A stretch of 64,000 nt of DNA, from contig NZ_UWPE01000001.1 in NCBI RefSeq assembly GCF_900604955.1, forward strand, positions 1,178,001 to 1,242,000. Direction: 5' to 3'. Origin of the DNA: Neoactinobaculum massilliense (GTDB lineage Bacteria; Actinomycetota; Actinomycetes; Actinomycetales; Actinomycetaceae). Numbering within the stretch: position 1 is the stretch's first letter; each line of letters begins with the position of its first letter. Shown piece by piece: positions 32,894 to 40,949 of the stretch. The notes beneath the pieces are model-generated. The model was not told the DNA's origin. It searched no databases and saw only the letters and a program-made list of their open reading frames with translations. A program made the position numbers and the translations under genes.

Positions 32894-33664
32894 CTACAAC
32901 TCGGGCGTCACGCCCATGTTCACTAGGTGGTCACGCAGTGCGCCCGGACGGTCGGTGATAATGCCGTCCACGCCCAATTCGAGGAGCCGATCCGCCTCCG
33001 CAAAGTCATTAATGGTCCAGGCATGCACGGCCAGACCGCGGGCGTGAGCGCCTTCCACGAATCGCCGCGTGATAATCGGGATACCCCGTATACCCACCGG
33101 AACCTGGACGGCGTCGTAGGGACCGAGGGACAGCGGAAGACGCCGCCCCACCCGACCGGCATGAGTGGCCGCCAAGAGTGCAGCCACCCCGCTGCTGCCC
33201 AGCGTTTGACGCAGATGCGGCATGTACCGGTGAATGCGCCGCAGCCGGCGCTGCGAGAAGCTCGCGATCACCACGCGGTCTACCGCGCCAGTACGGCGGA
33301 TCGCGTCCACCAGGGGCGCCACCACCGCATCATCTTTTGCATCCACGTTGAATATCGCATCCGGGAAAGCATCAAGTACGGCATCGAGGCGGGGCGGATG
33401 CTGCCCGGTCGCGTCACGCAAAGCGGATACCTGAGCCCACGAATACCGCAGGAGAGCACCCCGCCCATTCGTGGTCCTCTCCAGGTCCGAATCATGAAGG
33501 ACTACGGCCACACCGTCACGGGTGGCATGAACGTCCGTCTCGATATGAAAAAAGCCATCCGCAACTACCTGCTCGAAAGCACGCATGGAGTTTTCGGGAT
33601 ACCCGGTGCCGCCGCCCCGATGAGCAATGATGAGCGGTCCACCCACGCGGTAAATATGCCTCAC
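32894..33664 (-). CDS. Glycerophosphodiester phosphodiesterase
   Basis: Hydrolyses glycerophosphodiesters to sn-glycerol-3-P and an alcohol. The TIM-barrel GDPD motif is intact: LIIAHRGGGTGYPENSMRAF with catalytic His, then IETDVHATRDGVAVVLHDSDLERTTNGRG carrying the metal-binding E-x-D and the second catalytic His (both lines describe motif spans of about residues 11-70). There is no signal peptide, so the enzyme is cytoplasmic. The GTG start at 33664 follows GGGGGT. 256 residues is the usual size. It ends 25 bp before the CsoR operator. Confidence 0.92.
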   Translation of the reverse strand: MRHIYRVGGPLIIAHRGGGTGYPENSMRAFEQVVADGFFHIETDVHATRDGVAVVLHDSDLERTTNGRGALLRYSWAQVSALRDATGQHPPRLDAVLDAFPDAIFNVDAKDDAVVAPLVDAIRRTGAVDRVVIASFSQRRLRRIHRYMPHLRQTLGSSGVAALLAATHAGRVGRRLPLSLGPYDAVQVPVGIRGIPIITRRFVEGAHARGLAVHAWTINDFAEADRLLELGVDGIITDRPGALRDHLVNMGVTPEL

Positions 33665-33741
33665 ACCCCCAGAATACGTGCGGATGCGGGCACGCCGATG
33701 CGGCGCCGAACATCCCAGCGCCGCCCCACACCACAGCGGCC

Positions 33742-34770
33742 CTACCGCTGCTGTAGATCGCGAATCTCCCCCACCAGCTCCTCAATGAGGTCCTCGAGGA
33801 AGACAGCACCCACACGCTGGCCATCCCGGGCCACCGCTACCACGTGCGCACCGGAGCGCTGCATGACGCGCAGGGCGTCCTCCGCTTCGGCGTCGGCATC
33901 TACCACCTCAAGCTGACGGATCCGATCCTCAGGAACCGGGATGAAGCGTTCGGCGTCGTCCACGGAGAGCGTGTCCTTAATGTGGATGTACCCGGCGGGC
34001 AGGCCGGACTCATCGAACACGATGTAGCGGGAAAAACCGCGCTCCCCCACCATTTCTTCCACCTGCGCCGGGGTAAAGGGGATACGGAAACCCACCAGAT
34101 CCGCGGCCGGTACCGCCGCCACGCCGGCCTTGCGATCCGTGAACTCCAGCGTGCCCGAAATGAGACCGGTGGAATCCTTGAGCACACCCGCTTTCTCCGA
34201 GGCCTCAATGATCGAGGCCACCTCGCCGGCCGTGAACGCAGAGCCCACGTCGTCCTTCGAGTGCTTACCGAGCAGACGCACCGCGTGCAGTGACAGCCAG
34301 TTGAGCGCGGCGATGGCGGGGCGAAAAATGCGATCAAATACCAAAAGCGGGGTGATAAACCACATGCCAGCACGTTCCGGGTGCGTGACGGCTAGGTTCT
34401 TCGGAACCATCTCCCCCAGCACCACGTGCAGCCCCACCACCAGCAGGAGGGCAATAAGAAGAGCCACCGTGTGTGCCACGGCCGGACTCCAGCCCCACGC
34501 GGTGAACGGGCCCTCAAGCAGGTGCGCCACCGCCGGCTCCGCGAGTGCGCCCAACGCCACGGAGGCGAGCGTGACGCCCAACTGGCACGCCGCCAACATT
34601 TCCGAGAGGTGATTGATCGCCCACAGCAGCCTGCGCGCGTGCTTATTGCGCGCCGCCAGAGGCACCAGCCGTGAGGAGCGCGAACCCGTCAGCGTGAACT
34701 CGCACGCCACAAAAAACGCGTTGAGTGCCAGAAGCAGCACCGTCACGAGGAGCGCCATCCAATCATTCAT
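33742..34770 (-). CDS. CNNM/DUF21 and CBS-domain membrane protein, short paralog
   Basis: HlyC/CorC-type transporter family, linked to divalent-cation (Mg2+/Co2+) handling. The N-terminal DUF21 domain has about three to four helices (MALLVTVLLLALNAFFVACEFTLTGSR, GVTLASVALGALAEPAVAHLL, HTVALLIALLLVVGLHVVLGEMVPKNLAV). A CBS pair follows from about residue 190 (VPAADLVGFRIPFTPAQ, GYIHIKDTLSV). At 342 residues it lacks the C-terminal CorC_HlyC domain of its neighbour. It starts inside the end of the preceding paralog (8-nt overlap), so the two are coupled. Confidence 0.9.
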   Translation of the reverse strand: MNDWMALLVTVLLLALNAFFVACEFTLTGSRSSRLVPLAARNKHARRLLWAINHLSEMLAACQLGVTLASVALGALAEPAVAHLLEGPFTAWGWSPAVAHTVALLIALLLVVGLHVVLGEMVPKNLAVTHPERAGMWFITPLLVFDRIFRPAIAALNWLSLHAVRLLGKHSKDDVGSAFTAGEVASIIEASEKAGVLKDSTGLISGTLEFTDRKAGVAAVPAADLVGFRIPFTPAQVEEMVGERGFSRYIVFDESGLPAGYIHIKDTLSVDDAERFIPVPEDRIRQLEVVDADAEAEDALRVMQRSGAHVVAVARDGQRVGAVFLEDLIEELVGEIRDLQQR

Positions 34771-36067
34771 GCTTACTCACCTCCACGGTGCGAATCCGGC
34801 GGGCATCCGCCACGGTAACCGTGATATCCACGCCACCAACACGCACCCTGTCGCCCACGCGCGCCAGCCGCCCAAGCCGGTAAACCACCAGGCCCGCGAT
34901 GGTCTCAAACGGACCATCCGCCGGGAGATCAAACCCGGTAAGCCGCGTGGCCTCATCCGGCCGCAGCAGAGCAGAGAGCACCCAGGAGCCCGACGCCGTG
35001 TGCCGCGCGCTCGCTCGGCGCGGATCGTGTTCATCCGCGATGTTTCCCACGATCTCTTCTACGGCATCCTCAACGGTCACCACGCCCGAGGTGCCACCGT
35101 ATTCATCCACCACCAGCGCCATCTCAATACCCGTGTCGCGCAGCTCCACGAGTAGTTGCGAGAGGGACATGGTTTCCGGGACGCGCGGTGCCTCCCACAT
35201 GATGGACGACGACGTGACGGGCACGTCCGCCCGACGCTCATACGGAATGGCCACGGCGCGGCGCAATTGGACAATGCCGCGCACCGCATCTAGATCATCG
35301 GCCACCACCGGGAAGCGGGAATAGCCGGTGGCGACAGCCAAATTGACAACGTCCTCCGCCGTGGCATCCTCCGAGATGGAGGCCACCCGCGTGCGGTTGG
35401 TCATAACATCCACCGCGGTCAGTTTGCCGACACCCAGGGAACGCGTCAGCAGCGTGGCCGTGGACGCCTCAAGCGTGCCCGCCTCCGCGCTCTGGCGCAC
35501 CAGGGCGCCTAATTCGCTGGCCGAGCGCGCTCCGCTTAGCTCCTCCACCGGCTCCACGCCGAGCTGCCGCAGAATCCAGTTCGCACTGTCATTGAGCACC
35601 ACAATGAGCGGCTTAAACACAGCGGAGAATGCGTGGAGAATCGGCGCCATGCGGTACGCCGCCCCCATCATGTCCGCAAGCGCCAGGTTTTTCGGCACCA
35701 ATTCGCCGAACAGCATGGAGAAAAAATTCACCAGCACAAACGCGAGGGTGGCCGAAACGCCGATTGCCGCCGCGCGGGCCATTCCTGCACTTTCAAACAG
35801 GAGCGTAAACAGATCCGTCAGCGGCTGCTGGCCCACGTACCCCAGCAGAATCGTGGTGAGGGTAATTCCCACCTGGCAGGCAGATAGGTGCAGGGAGAGA
35901 TCATGCAGAGACCGGGAGACAATCCTGGCCCGCGGATCCGTCTTTGCCCGTGCTGCCGTAGCCGCAGGGTCCAACGCCACCATGGAAAATTCAGCTGCCA
36001 CAAACACGCCGTTTCCGGCAATTAATAGCACCGCGAAAAGCAAATAAAGGTAATCAAGACCGCTCAC
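34763..36067 (-). CDS. CNNM/DUF21, CBS and CorC_HlyC membrane protein, long paralog
   Basis: Full-length HlyC/CorC family protein of 434 residues. DUF21 helices occupy about 1-165 (YLYLLFAVLLIAGNGVFVAAEFSMVALD, MLFGELVPKNLALADM). A CBS pair spans about 210-335 (VDVMTNRTRVASISEDATAEDVV, ALVVDEYGGTSGVVTVEDAVEEIVGNIADEHD as span only). The CorC_HlyC domain closes the protein (GFDLPADGPFETIAGLVVYRLGRL). A GTG start at 36067 is assumed. With the short paralog downstream it may form a heteromeric complex; the ion is not identified. Confidence 0.91.
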   Translation of the reverse strand: MSGLDYLYLLFAVLLIAGNGVFVAAEFSMVALDPAATAARAKTDPRARIVSRSLHDLSLHLSACQVGITLTTILLGYVGQQPLTDLFTLLFESAGMARAAAIGVSATLAFVLVNFFSMLFGELVPKNLALADMMGAAYRMAPILHAFSAVFKPLIVVLNDSANWILRQLGVEPVEELSGARSASELGALVRQSAEAGTLEASTATLLTRSLGVGKLTAVDVMTNRTRVASISEDATAEDVVNLAVATGYSRFPVVADDLDAVRGIVQLRRAVAIPYERRADVPVTSSSIMWEAPRVPETMSLSQLLVELRDTGIEMALVVDEYGGTSGVVTVEDAVEEIVGNIADEHDPRRASARHTASGSWVLSALLRPDEATRLTGFDLPADGPFETIAGLVVYRLGRLARVGDRVRVGGVDITVTVADARRIRTVEVSKHE

Positions 36068-36209
36068 GCGAGCATCCCCGCCTCATTCGTTTGTTCGCGG
36101 GGCATAAATAATCGGTAGCCGTTCACGCGAAACATTCTACGAAAATCCACGCCGGCCACGCAGCCCGTGTCCACCGCAACGCCGGGCGCGAACACCATTG
36201 CCCTTCCCG

Positions 36210-36283
36210 CCCTGCCGCCGGGCACACCGCGCTGTATCAGGGTGTGTATCCGCGGGCGTTCTTTTCCCTGCCGCCGGGCACAC
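36210..36283 (+). repeat. 18-bp direct repeat in an intergenic gap
   Basis: CCCTGCCGCCGGGCACAC occurs exactly at 36210-36227 and again at 36266-36283, 56 bp apart, in the 292-bp gap between divergent genes. The gap holds no gene. The repeats may be binding sites or a local duplication. Confidence 0.6.
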
Positions 36284-36359
36284 ACCATCTCCGCGCCGTC
36301 ACGCGGGTAGGCTTGCCAAATGATACGCGTGGCCGCGCGCCACGCCGGGAAGGAGTCCA

Positions 36360-36950
36360 ATGACGCGGGTGATTTTCCTCGGAGATGAGCTGGTAGCAGG
36401 TTACGGCGATCCCCGGGCACTGGGATGGACGGGGCGCGTGATGGCGCGCACCATCACCGAACCACCCATCATGGCGCTTCAGCTGGCCGTTCCCGGCCAA
36501 ACGATCGCGCAGTTGGCCGGCCGCTGGGAGGGCGAAGTCAAGCAGCGTCTCAGCCGAGATGAAGATACTCGCCTGGTGATCGGGCTGGGCAGCCATGACG
36601 TTGATGGGACTGAATCCCTCGCTCGTTGCCGCCTGCACCTGGCAAATATCCTCGATGGGGCGGACCGTATCCACACCACCTCGTTTGTGGTGGGCCCGCC
36701 GCCCCGGCAGGATGCGGATAACCGCAAGGTGGCTCGGCTCGCGGAGGCCTATCGAGATGTCACCGAACGGCGTCACATCCCCTTTGTGGATACCTTTGGG
36801 CCCCTCCACGCGCACGCGCAATGGAATACGGACATGTCCACGTCAGCGGACGGTTACACCCCGCGGCAAGCGGGCTACGGCCTCATTGCCTGGCTGGTAC
36901 TGCACTCCGGATGGAATTCCTGGCTGGGGATTCGCACCCACGCCGAATAA
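36360..36950 (+). CDS. SGNH-fold (GDSL-like) protein with altered catalytic residues
   Basis: 196 residues with the order and spacing of an SGNH/GDSL hydrolase: block I IFLGDELVAGYGDP (residues 5-18), block II around GQTIAQLAGRW, block III VIGLGSHDVDG (73-83) and block V ADGYTPRQAGY (163-173). In active enzymes block I has Ser after GD, block III has G-x-N-D, and block V has D-x-x-H. Here those are Glu10, His79 and Thr167. It therefore looks non-hydrolytic or mechanistically different. No signal peptide. The start follows GGAAGGAG. The family is conserved in Actinobacteria but its role is unknown to me. Confidence 0.8.
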   Translation: MTRVIFLGDELVAGYGDPRALGWTGRVMARTITEPPIMALQLAVPGQTIAQLAGRWEGEVKQRLSRDEDTRLVIGLGSHDVDGTESLARCRLHLANILDGADRIHTTSFVVGPPPRQDADNRKVARLAEAYRDVTERRHIPFVDTFGPLHAHAQWNTDMSTSADGYTPRQAGYGLIAWLVLHSGWNSWLGIRTHAE

Positions 36951-36975
36951 CGACGCCGCTGCCCGCGGCTATAGT

Positions 36976-37030
36976 GTCCGGGGTTGCCAATGCCTACGGC
37001 TGTGAGCCGTAGGCATTGGCAACCCCGGAC
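36976..37030. repeat. 55-bp perfect palindrome (26-bp arms, 3-nt loop)
   Basis: GTCCGGGGTTGCCAATGCCT continuing to 37001 pairs base for base with 37005-37030 around a GTG loop. It begins 26 bp past the SGNH gene stop, so it could end that transcript, but the arms are far longer than normal terminators and no U-tract follows. Nothing else with this arm sequence was noticed in the window. Confidence 0.8.
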
Positions 37031-37123
37031 GTACGAACGCCCCACGCGCGGATACAACTCCGTCTTCCCGGCGGGTGACCCGGCGGGCACGAAGCGAGCG
37101 AGGCGGCGTCGAAACACACCTAC

Positions 37124-37163
37124 AAAAAACGGGAGCAGAGCCGCGTAGCCCCACTCCCGTTTT
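37124..37163 (-). terminator. Rho-independent terminator of the bL37 gene
   Basis: AAAACGGGAG pairs with CTCCCGTTTT. On the minus strand a run of six T follows the stem, 29 nt past the bL37 stop. On + only four T follow, so it may work weakly in that direction too. Confidence 0.8.
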
Positions 37164-37192
37164 CGCATAGCCCTGTGGCTACGTTCCGCCTT

Positions 37193-37267
37193 TTAGGCGT
37201 TTGGACGCTTTCCGTGGTTCGCCTTCTTCTTGGCGCGCGCACGGCGCATACGGCCTCGCTGGCTCAT
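37193..37267 (-). CDS. 50S ribosomal protein bL37 (24 residues)
   Basis: The reading frame encodes MSQRGRMRRARAKKKANHGK followed by RPNA and stop. This very basic peptide with the ANHGKRPNA tail matches the small actinobacterial large-subunit protein bL37 first seen in mycobacterial ribosome structures. GGAGGGG stands 4 nt before the ATG and a good terminator follows. Its place beside rsrA-sigR is the conserved one. Too short for usual gene finders. Confidence 0.9.
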   Translation of the reverse strand: MSQRGRMRRARAKKKANHGKRPNA

Positions 37268-37403
37268 GATTCCCCTCCGCTCAATTGTTCGCCCCGCCGG
37301 GCTATCTTCACCCCGTCAAGCCCATAGAGCCTACCGGGTATTCTGCACCCCGCCGGCACGGTTGCTCCACCGGGGCTCACGCAACGCCTCACTCTAGCAA
37401 AAC

Positions 37404-37733
37404 CTAAGCGATCCCACCGAGCGTGGTGCGGAAGGCCTCAATCTGGTGCGAAATACGCACACGCAGAGTGGCTGGCGCAACCTCGGCGCAGCTGCGCTTG
37501 AGCAGAACGCGAACGTGTTCTTCCGCGGACGCGCGATCCTGGCACTCCGGGCAGTGCGCAATATGCGCCGCGAGCCGCTTGAACTCACCGTCAGAGACTT
37601 GCCGGTCAAGGAATTCGAACAGATGCTCCGTCAGTTCTTCGCAGGAACACTGACGCGAATCCTCTTCGCTGTCCAAATCCATACCTCTACGCTCCAGACC
37701 GGCCTCCATCCGGCGCTGCAGATCGTCGCTCAT
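37404..37733 (-). CDS. rsrA: Zinc-binding anti-sigma factor RsrA/RshA
   Basis: Redox-sensing anti-sigma factor that holds SigR/SigH in reduced cells and releases it on thiol oxidation. The zinc motif H-x3-C-x2-C is His57, Cys61 and Cys64 (HIAHCPEC), with further Cys at 29 and 31 (CSC). 109 residues. The gene overlaps the sigR stop by 4 nt, so sigma and anti-sigma are made together. Confidence 0.93.
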   Translation of the reverse strand: MSDDLQRRMEAGLERRGMDLDSEEDSRQCSCEELTEHLFEFLDRQVSDGEFKRLAAHIAHCPECQDRASAEEHVRVLLKRSCAEVAPATLRVRISHQIEAFRTTLGGIA

Positions 37734-38335
37734 TCCGAATCCTTCCCGTATCCAAGTTCGTGGGCGTAATCCGCGAGAAGCTCACGCAATTGGCGCCTCC
37801 CGCGGTGCAGACGAGACATAACGGTTCCGATCGGCGTATTCATAATGCTGGCGATCTCCTGGTAGGAGAACCCCTCCACGTCCGCGAGGTACACCGCCAT
37901 GCGGCGTTCCTCGGACAGTTCGCTGAGCGCATCCCGAATTTCTGAAGCCGGCAGGTTGTCCAACGCCTCCGCCTCCGCGGACATCATGCCCGTGGACTGG
38001 TGCGATTGCGCCCGGTATTCCTGCCAATCTTCCACATCCGCGGCATCCGCCTGCTTGGGGCGGCGCTGCGCCTTGCGGTAGTGGGAGATGAAGGTGTTGT
38101 TCAGGATTCGGTAGAGCCACGCCTTGAGATTGGTACCCGGCCGGTACTGGTGGAACGCCGCGAACGCTTTCGCGTACGTTTCCTGGACCAGATCCTCGGC
38201 GTCCGCGGCATTGCGCGTTAAGCGCATGGCGGCACCGTAGAGCTGGTCAATATAAGGAAGGGCATCTTTCTCAAACCGGGCAGAGCGCTCTTCGGCGCTC
38301 TCCTCGGGAGCTCTGCTCACTGTCTCTGAAGCCAT
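37730..38335 (-). CDS. sigR: ECF sigma factor SigR/SigH (thiol-oxidative stress)
   Basis: Group 4 sigma-70 of about 201 residues. Region 2 ([31 protein letters not shown]) includes the -10 recognition stretch with [19 protein letters not shown]. Region 4 is [45 protein letters not shown] (span 135-180), with the helix-turn-helix that reads GGAAT-type -35 boxes. ATG at 38335 follows directly on a GTG at 38338; either may start. It is controlled by the adjacent RsrA and probably by its own promoter at 38390-38417. Confidence 0.94.
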   Translation of the reverse strand: MASETVSRAPEESAEERSARFEKDALPYIDQLYGAAMRLTRNAADAEDLVQETYAKAFAAFHQYRPGTNLKAWLYRILNNTFISHYRKAQRRPKQADAADVEDWQEYRAQSHQSTGMMSAEAEALDNLPASEIRDALSELSEERRMAVYLADVEGFSYQEIASIMNTPIGTVMSRLHRGRRQLRELLADYAHELGYGKDSE

Positions 38336-38389
38336 CACGTCTAGATTAGCCGCCCCTTTCGAGCTTCACCCTGAAGCTCACCTGGTGGT

Positions 38390-38417
38390 TCAACGCATTT
38401 TCGGTGTTCACATTCCC
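38390..38417 (-). promoter_or_regulatory. SigR/SigH-type promoter of sigR
   Basis: On the minus strand GGGAAT (38417-38412) and CGTTGA (38395-38390) are separated by 16 bp, matching the SigR/SigH consensus GGGAAY-N16-cGTT. It lies 55 nt upstream of the sigR start and indicates autoregulation, as known in Streptomyces and Mycobacterium. Confidence 0.8.
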
Positions 38418-38487
38418 GCTTCACGGTGTCTGCGGGCACGGTTCGGGGTATTCGGCATGATCCCGCTCGAATACCTAACTCTCACCG

Positions 38488-38501
38488 TGTGAGATCTCAC
38501 A
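38488..38501. promoter_or_regulatory. Palindrome TGTGAGATCTCACA upstream of the DoxX gene
   Basis: A perfect 14-bp palindrome 30 bp before the DoxX start. The half-site TGTGA is CRP-like, but the spacer is 4 bp instead of 6, so a GntR-type or other dimeric regulator is as likely. Its position suits a repressor of the DoxX gene. Confidence 0.5.
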
Positions 38502-38531
38502 TATGGGTGCCTTCCGTGCCACAATGCTCTC

Positions 38532-38996
38532 ATGAACATTTTCCGCGTGATTGCCCGCCCACTCCTGGCAGCCCCGTTTGTGTTGGGTGGATTGAATGCC
38601 GCCACGCAACCGGAAGGCCACCGCGCTGCGGCGGAGCGTGCACTTGACACCGCCCGCCGCATCGGCATCAGCGTAGATACCGGGAAAGAGGACACGATTA
38701 TTCGCGCCAGCGGCGCCGTGCAGGTAGCCGCCGGAGCATTGCTGGCCCTCGGCAAGTGTCCGCGCCTGTCCGCCGCCGTGCTAGCACTGACGGATGCGCC
38801 CGCCGCGCTCGCATCCTTTGCGGTAGGCGATAAGTCCACGCATGCGCTCCACGAGGCCGCCGCCCGAGCCGGGCTCATTGGCGGCGTGATGCTTGCCGCC
38901 TTCGACCGGCAGGGCCGCCCTTCGCTCGGGTATCGTGTATCTGCGCGGAAGGGAGGCGCGCGTCTCCGCGGCACCAAGCAAATTAAGCGCGCGTAG
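38532..38996 (+). CDS. DoxX family membrane protein
   Basis: 154 residues with three to four helices: MNIFRVIARPLLAAPFVLGG with the family-typical start, GAVQVAAGALLALGKCPRLSAAVLALTDAPAALASFA, and AARAGLIGGVMLAAFDRQGRPSLGYR (spans for helices only). DoxX/DoxD-like proteins are linked to membrane redox and oxidative-stress complexes (with SodA and SseA in mycobacteria). It is divergent from sigR. A palindrome precedes it. The basic C-terminal tail is probably cytoplasmic. Confidence 0.85.
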   Translation: MNIFRVIARPLLAAPFVLGGLNAATQPEGHRAAAERALDTARRIGISVDTGKEDTIIRASGAVQVAAGALLALGKCPRLSAAVLALTDAPAALASFAVGDKSTHALHEAAARAGLIGGVMLAAFDRQGRPSLGYRVSARKGGARLRGTKQIKRA

Positions 38997-39008
38997 CGGG
39001 AGGCGTGC

Positions 39009-40166
39009 ATGCGCGATATCGGAACGGATGATCCGCGCGTTCGCGTACGCCCGAGCCGTCGTTCGCGTCCCCGCACCAAAATCCGCCCCGATTATTCGAA
39101 CCGGCCCGCCGGTACCGTGACGGCCGTTGACCGCGGCCGCTATGTGGTGGTACTCGATTCAGGCACGCAGGTGAGCGCGGTGAAGGCACGCGAATTAGGA
39201 CGCGGCGCCGTAGTGGTTGGGGATCACGTTCATCTCACGGGGGATTTGTCCGGCCGCAAGGACACACTGGCCCGTATTGCACTTATTGACCCCCGCACTT
39301 CTGCCCTCACCCGCTCCACGGACGAGGGCGGGGGCCGCGAACGCACCATTGTTGCCAACGCGGACACCATGGCCATCGTGGTGGCGGCCGCCCAGCCGGA
39401 GGCAAAGCCCGGCATGATTGACCGCTGCCTGGTTGCCGCGCACGACGCCGGCATGCGCCCCCTCCTTCTTATTACGAAAACGGATCTCGCCTCCCCCGCA
39501 CCGCTTGTGGCCCGATACGCGCCGCTGGGGCTGCAGATTTTTCTGGTATCCGCTCTTCCATCATCGCTTCCCGCTGCACCAACCTCGGTTCCCACCCCCA
39601 CCGCCGCGGGAACCTCGACATGCACCCCGTCCCTGCAAAACGCCGCAGGCATTCAAACATCGGGTGCTACAGCCGCCCAGGTGGAGCAGGCCAACGCCGC
39701 CTCGCCTGACCTGTCCGCCCGGGCGTTCATTGGCGATTTTTCCGATCTGCTGGAAGCAATCGCGGGCCGTACCACCGTGCTAGTGGGCCACTCCGGCGTC
39801 GGAAAGTCCACGCTCCTCAACCGTCTGGTACCGGGTGCCGCGCGAAACACCGGGCACGTCAACACGGTGACCGGCAAGGGACGCCACACCTCCATTTCAG
39901 CGGTGGCTTTCGCGCTACCGGGTGGCGGAAACGTGGTGGACACGCCGGGGGTGCGCAGTTTCGGCCTCGCACACGTATCAGAGGCGGACATTCTGGCCGG
40001 TTTTACGGACCTCGCACCCGTAGCCGCGCTGTGTCCACGCGGCTGCACCCACCACGCCGAGGAACCCGAGTGCGCCCTGGACCTGCTCTCCTCCCCGCGC
40101 CTTGTGGCGCGCGTGCAGTCCTTCCGTCGTGTGCTTACCGGCGTAGCCAAAGAGGAGTGGGAGTAG
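39009..40166 (+). CDS. rsgA: Ribosome small-subunit GTPase RsgA
   Basis: Late-stage 30S assembly GTPase with circularly permuted G motifs. An N-terminal OB domain (TVTAVDRGRYVVVLDSG) is followed by G4 LLITKTDLASP near residue 155, then G1 GHSGVGKSTLLNRL near 258 and G3 DTPGVRSFGL near 312. The C-terminal zinc site is CPRGCTHHAEEPEC. Between G4/G5 and G1, about residues 185-232, there is an unusual low-complexity Pro/Thr/Ala/Ser insert. The start at 39009 follows GGGAGG. Confidence 0.95.
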   Translation: MRDIGTDDPRVRVRPSRRSRPRTKIRPDYSNRPAGTVTAVDRGRYVVVLDSGTQVSAVKARELGRGAVVVGDHVHLTGDLSGRKDTLARIALIDPRTSALTRSTDEGGGRERTIVANADTMAIVVAAAQPEAKPGMIDRCLVAAHDAGMRPLLLITKTDLASPAPLVARYAPLGLQIFLVSALPSSLPAAPTSVPTPTAAGTSTCTPSLQNAAGIQTSGATAAQVEQANAASPDLSARAFIGDFSDLLEAIAGRTTVLVGHSGVGKSTLLNRLVPGAARNTGHVNTVTGKGRHTSISAVAFALPGGGNVVDTPGVRSFGLAHVSEADILAGFTDLAPVAALCPRGCTHHAEEPECALDLLSSPRLVARVQSFRRVLTGVAKEEWE

Positions 40167-40301
40167 TACCGCTCGGGCATGGCGGCGTCGTCCGGGTGCC
40201 GGAACCAAGCACGGCGCGGTAACCCGTGAGGAACTTTATGCCGGATTCAGGTGACACAGGAGGCTCGAGCGGCCAAAATGAGAACATCGGAAGGAGCATG
40301 C

Positions 40302-40778
40302 ATGGACGAGCGCGAGATTCTCACCTGGGACCAATTTGGGCAGGCGGCCCGCGAACTGGCAAGCAACGTGTGGGAATCAGGATATCGCCCGGACATGATT
40401 GTGTCCGTGGCGCGAGGCGGGCTGTTGCCGGCCGGTGCGATCGGGTACGCGCTGGACATTAAGAGCCTCCTGGTGCTGAACGTGGAGTTTTACACGGGTA
40501 TTGGCACCACACTCCTTGATCCGCGTCTGGTGGACCCGGTGCCGGACAATTCCGGCATGGAGGGACGCAATGTGCTCATTGTGGACGACGTTGCCGATTC
40601 CGGACGCACCCTCGAGTTCGTGCGCGGGATTTGCGCTCATTACGCGAAGGACATCCGCGTGGCCGTGCTCTACGAGAAGTCACGCAGCGTGATTAAGCCG
40701 GACTACGTGTGGCATCACACGGATAAGTGGATCGCGTTCCCGTGGTCCGCGCAGGATCCGGTAAACGCAGAGAAGTAG
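40302..40778 (+). CDS. Phosphoribosyltransferase (xanthine/guanine type)
   Basis: 158 residues with a type I PRTase fold. An N-terminal YRPDMIVSVARGGLLPAG precedes the PRPP-binding loop VLIVDDVADSGRTLEFV near residue 89 and a C-terminal WIAFPWS typical of Gpt/Hpt-like salvage enzymes (xanthine, guanine or hypoxanthine). The start ATG at 40302 follows AAGGAG; an in-frame upstream ATG at 40251 is unsupported. Base specificity cannot be decided here. Confidence 0.85.
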   Translation: MDEREILTWDQFGQAARELASNVWESGYRPDMIVSVARGGLLPAGAIGYALDIKSLLVLNVEFYTGIGTTLLDPRLVDPVPDNSGMEGRNVLIVDDVADSGRTLEFVRGICAHYAKDIRVAVLYEKSRSVIKPDYVWHHTDKWIAFPWSAQDPVNAEK

Positions 40779-40796
40779 GATTCTGCTTTGACCCTG

Positions 40797-40823
40797 ACGC
40801 GCTCGTTTAACGGGCGCGTTTTT
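40797..40823 (+). terminator. Rho-independent terminator of the phosphoribosyltransferase gene
   Basis: ACGCGCTCG pairs with CGGGCGCGT (one G-U pair) around TTTAA and runs into TTTTT. It starts 19 nt past the stop. Confidence 0.85.
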
Positions 40824-40949
40824 GTACGACGCCGTGCGGGCACGTTTCATGGCGCGTTGAGTTGTACCGAGAATGACACGGCGATGCTCGCTCGCCGCAC
40901 GCGAGAGCGGGACACGAACTTTGTCGGAGGCCTGCTTTAGCCTAAAGGC

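Noticed and set aside
38488-38501. Reading the DoxX palindrome as a CRP/GlxR site
   Set aside because: The spacer is 4 bp where the family needs 6 (TGTGA-N6-TCACA).
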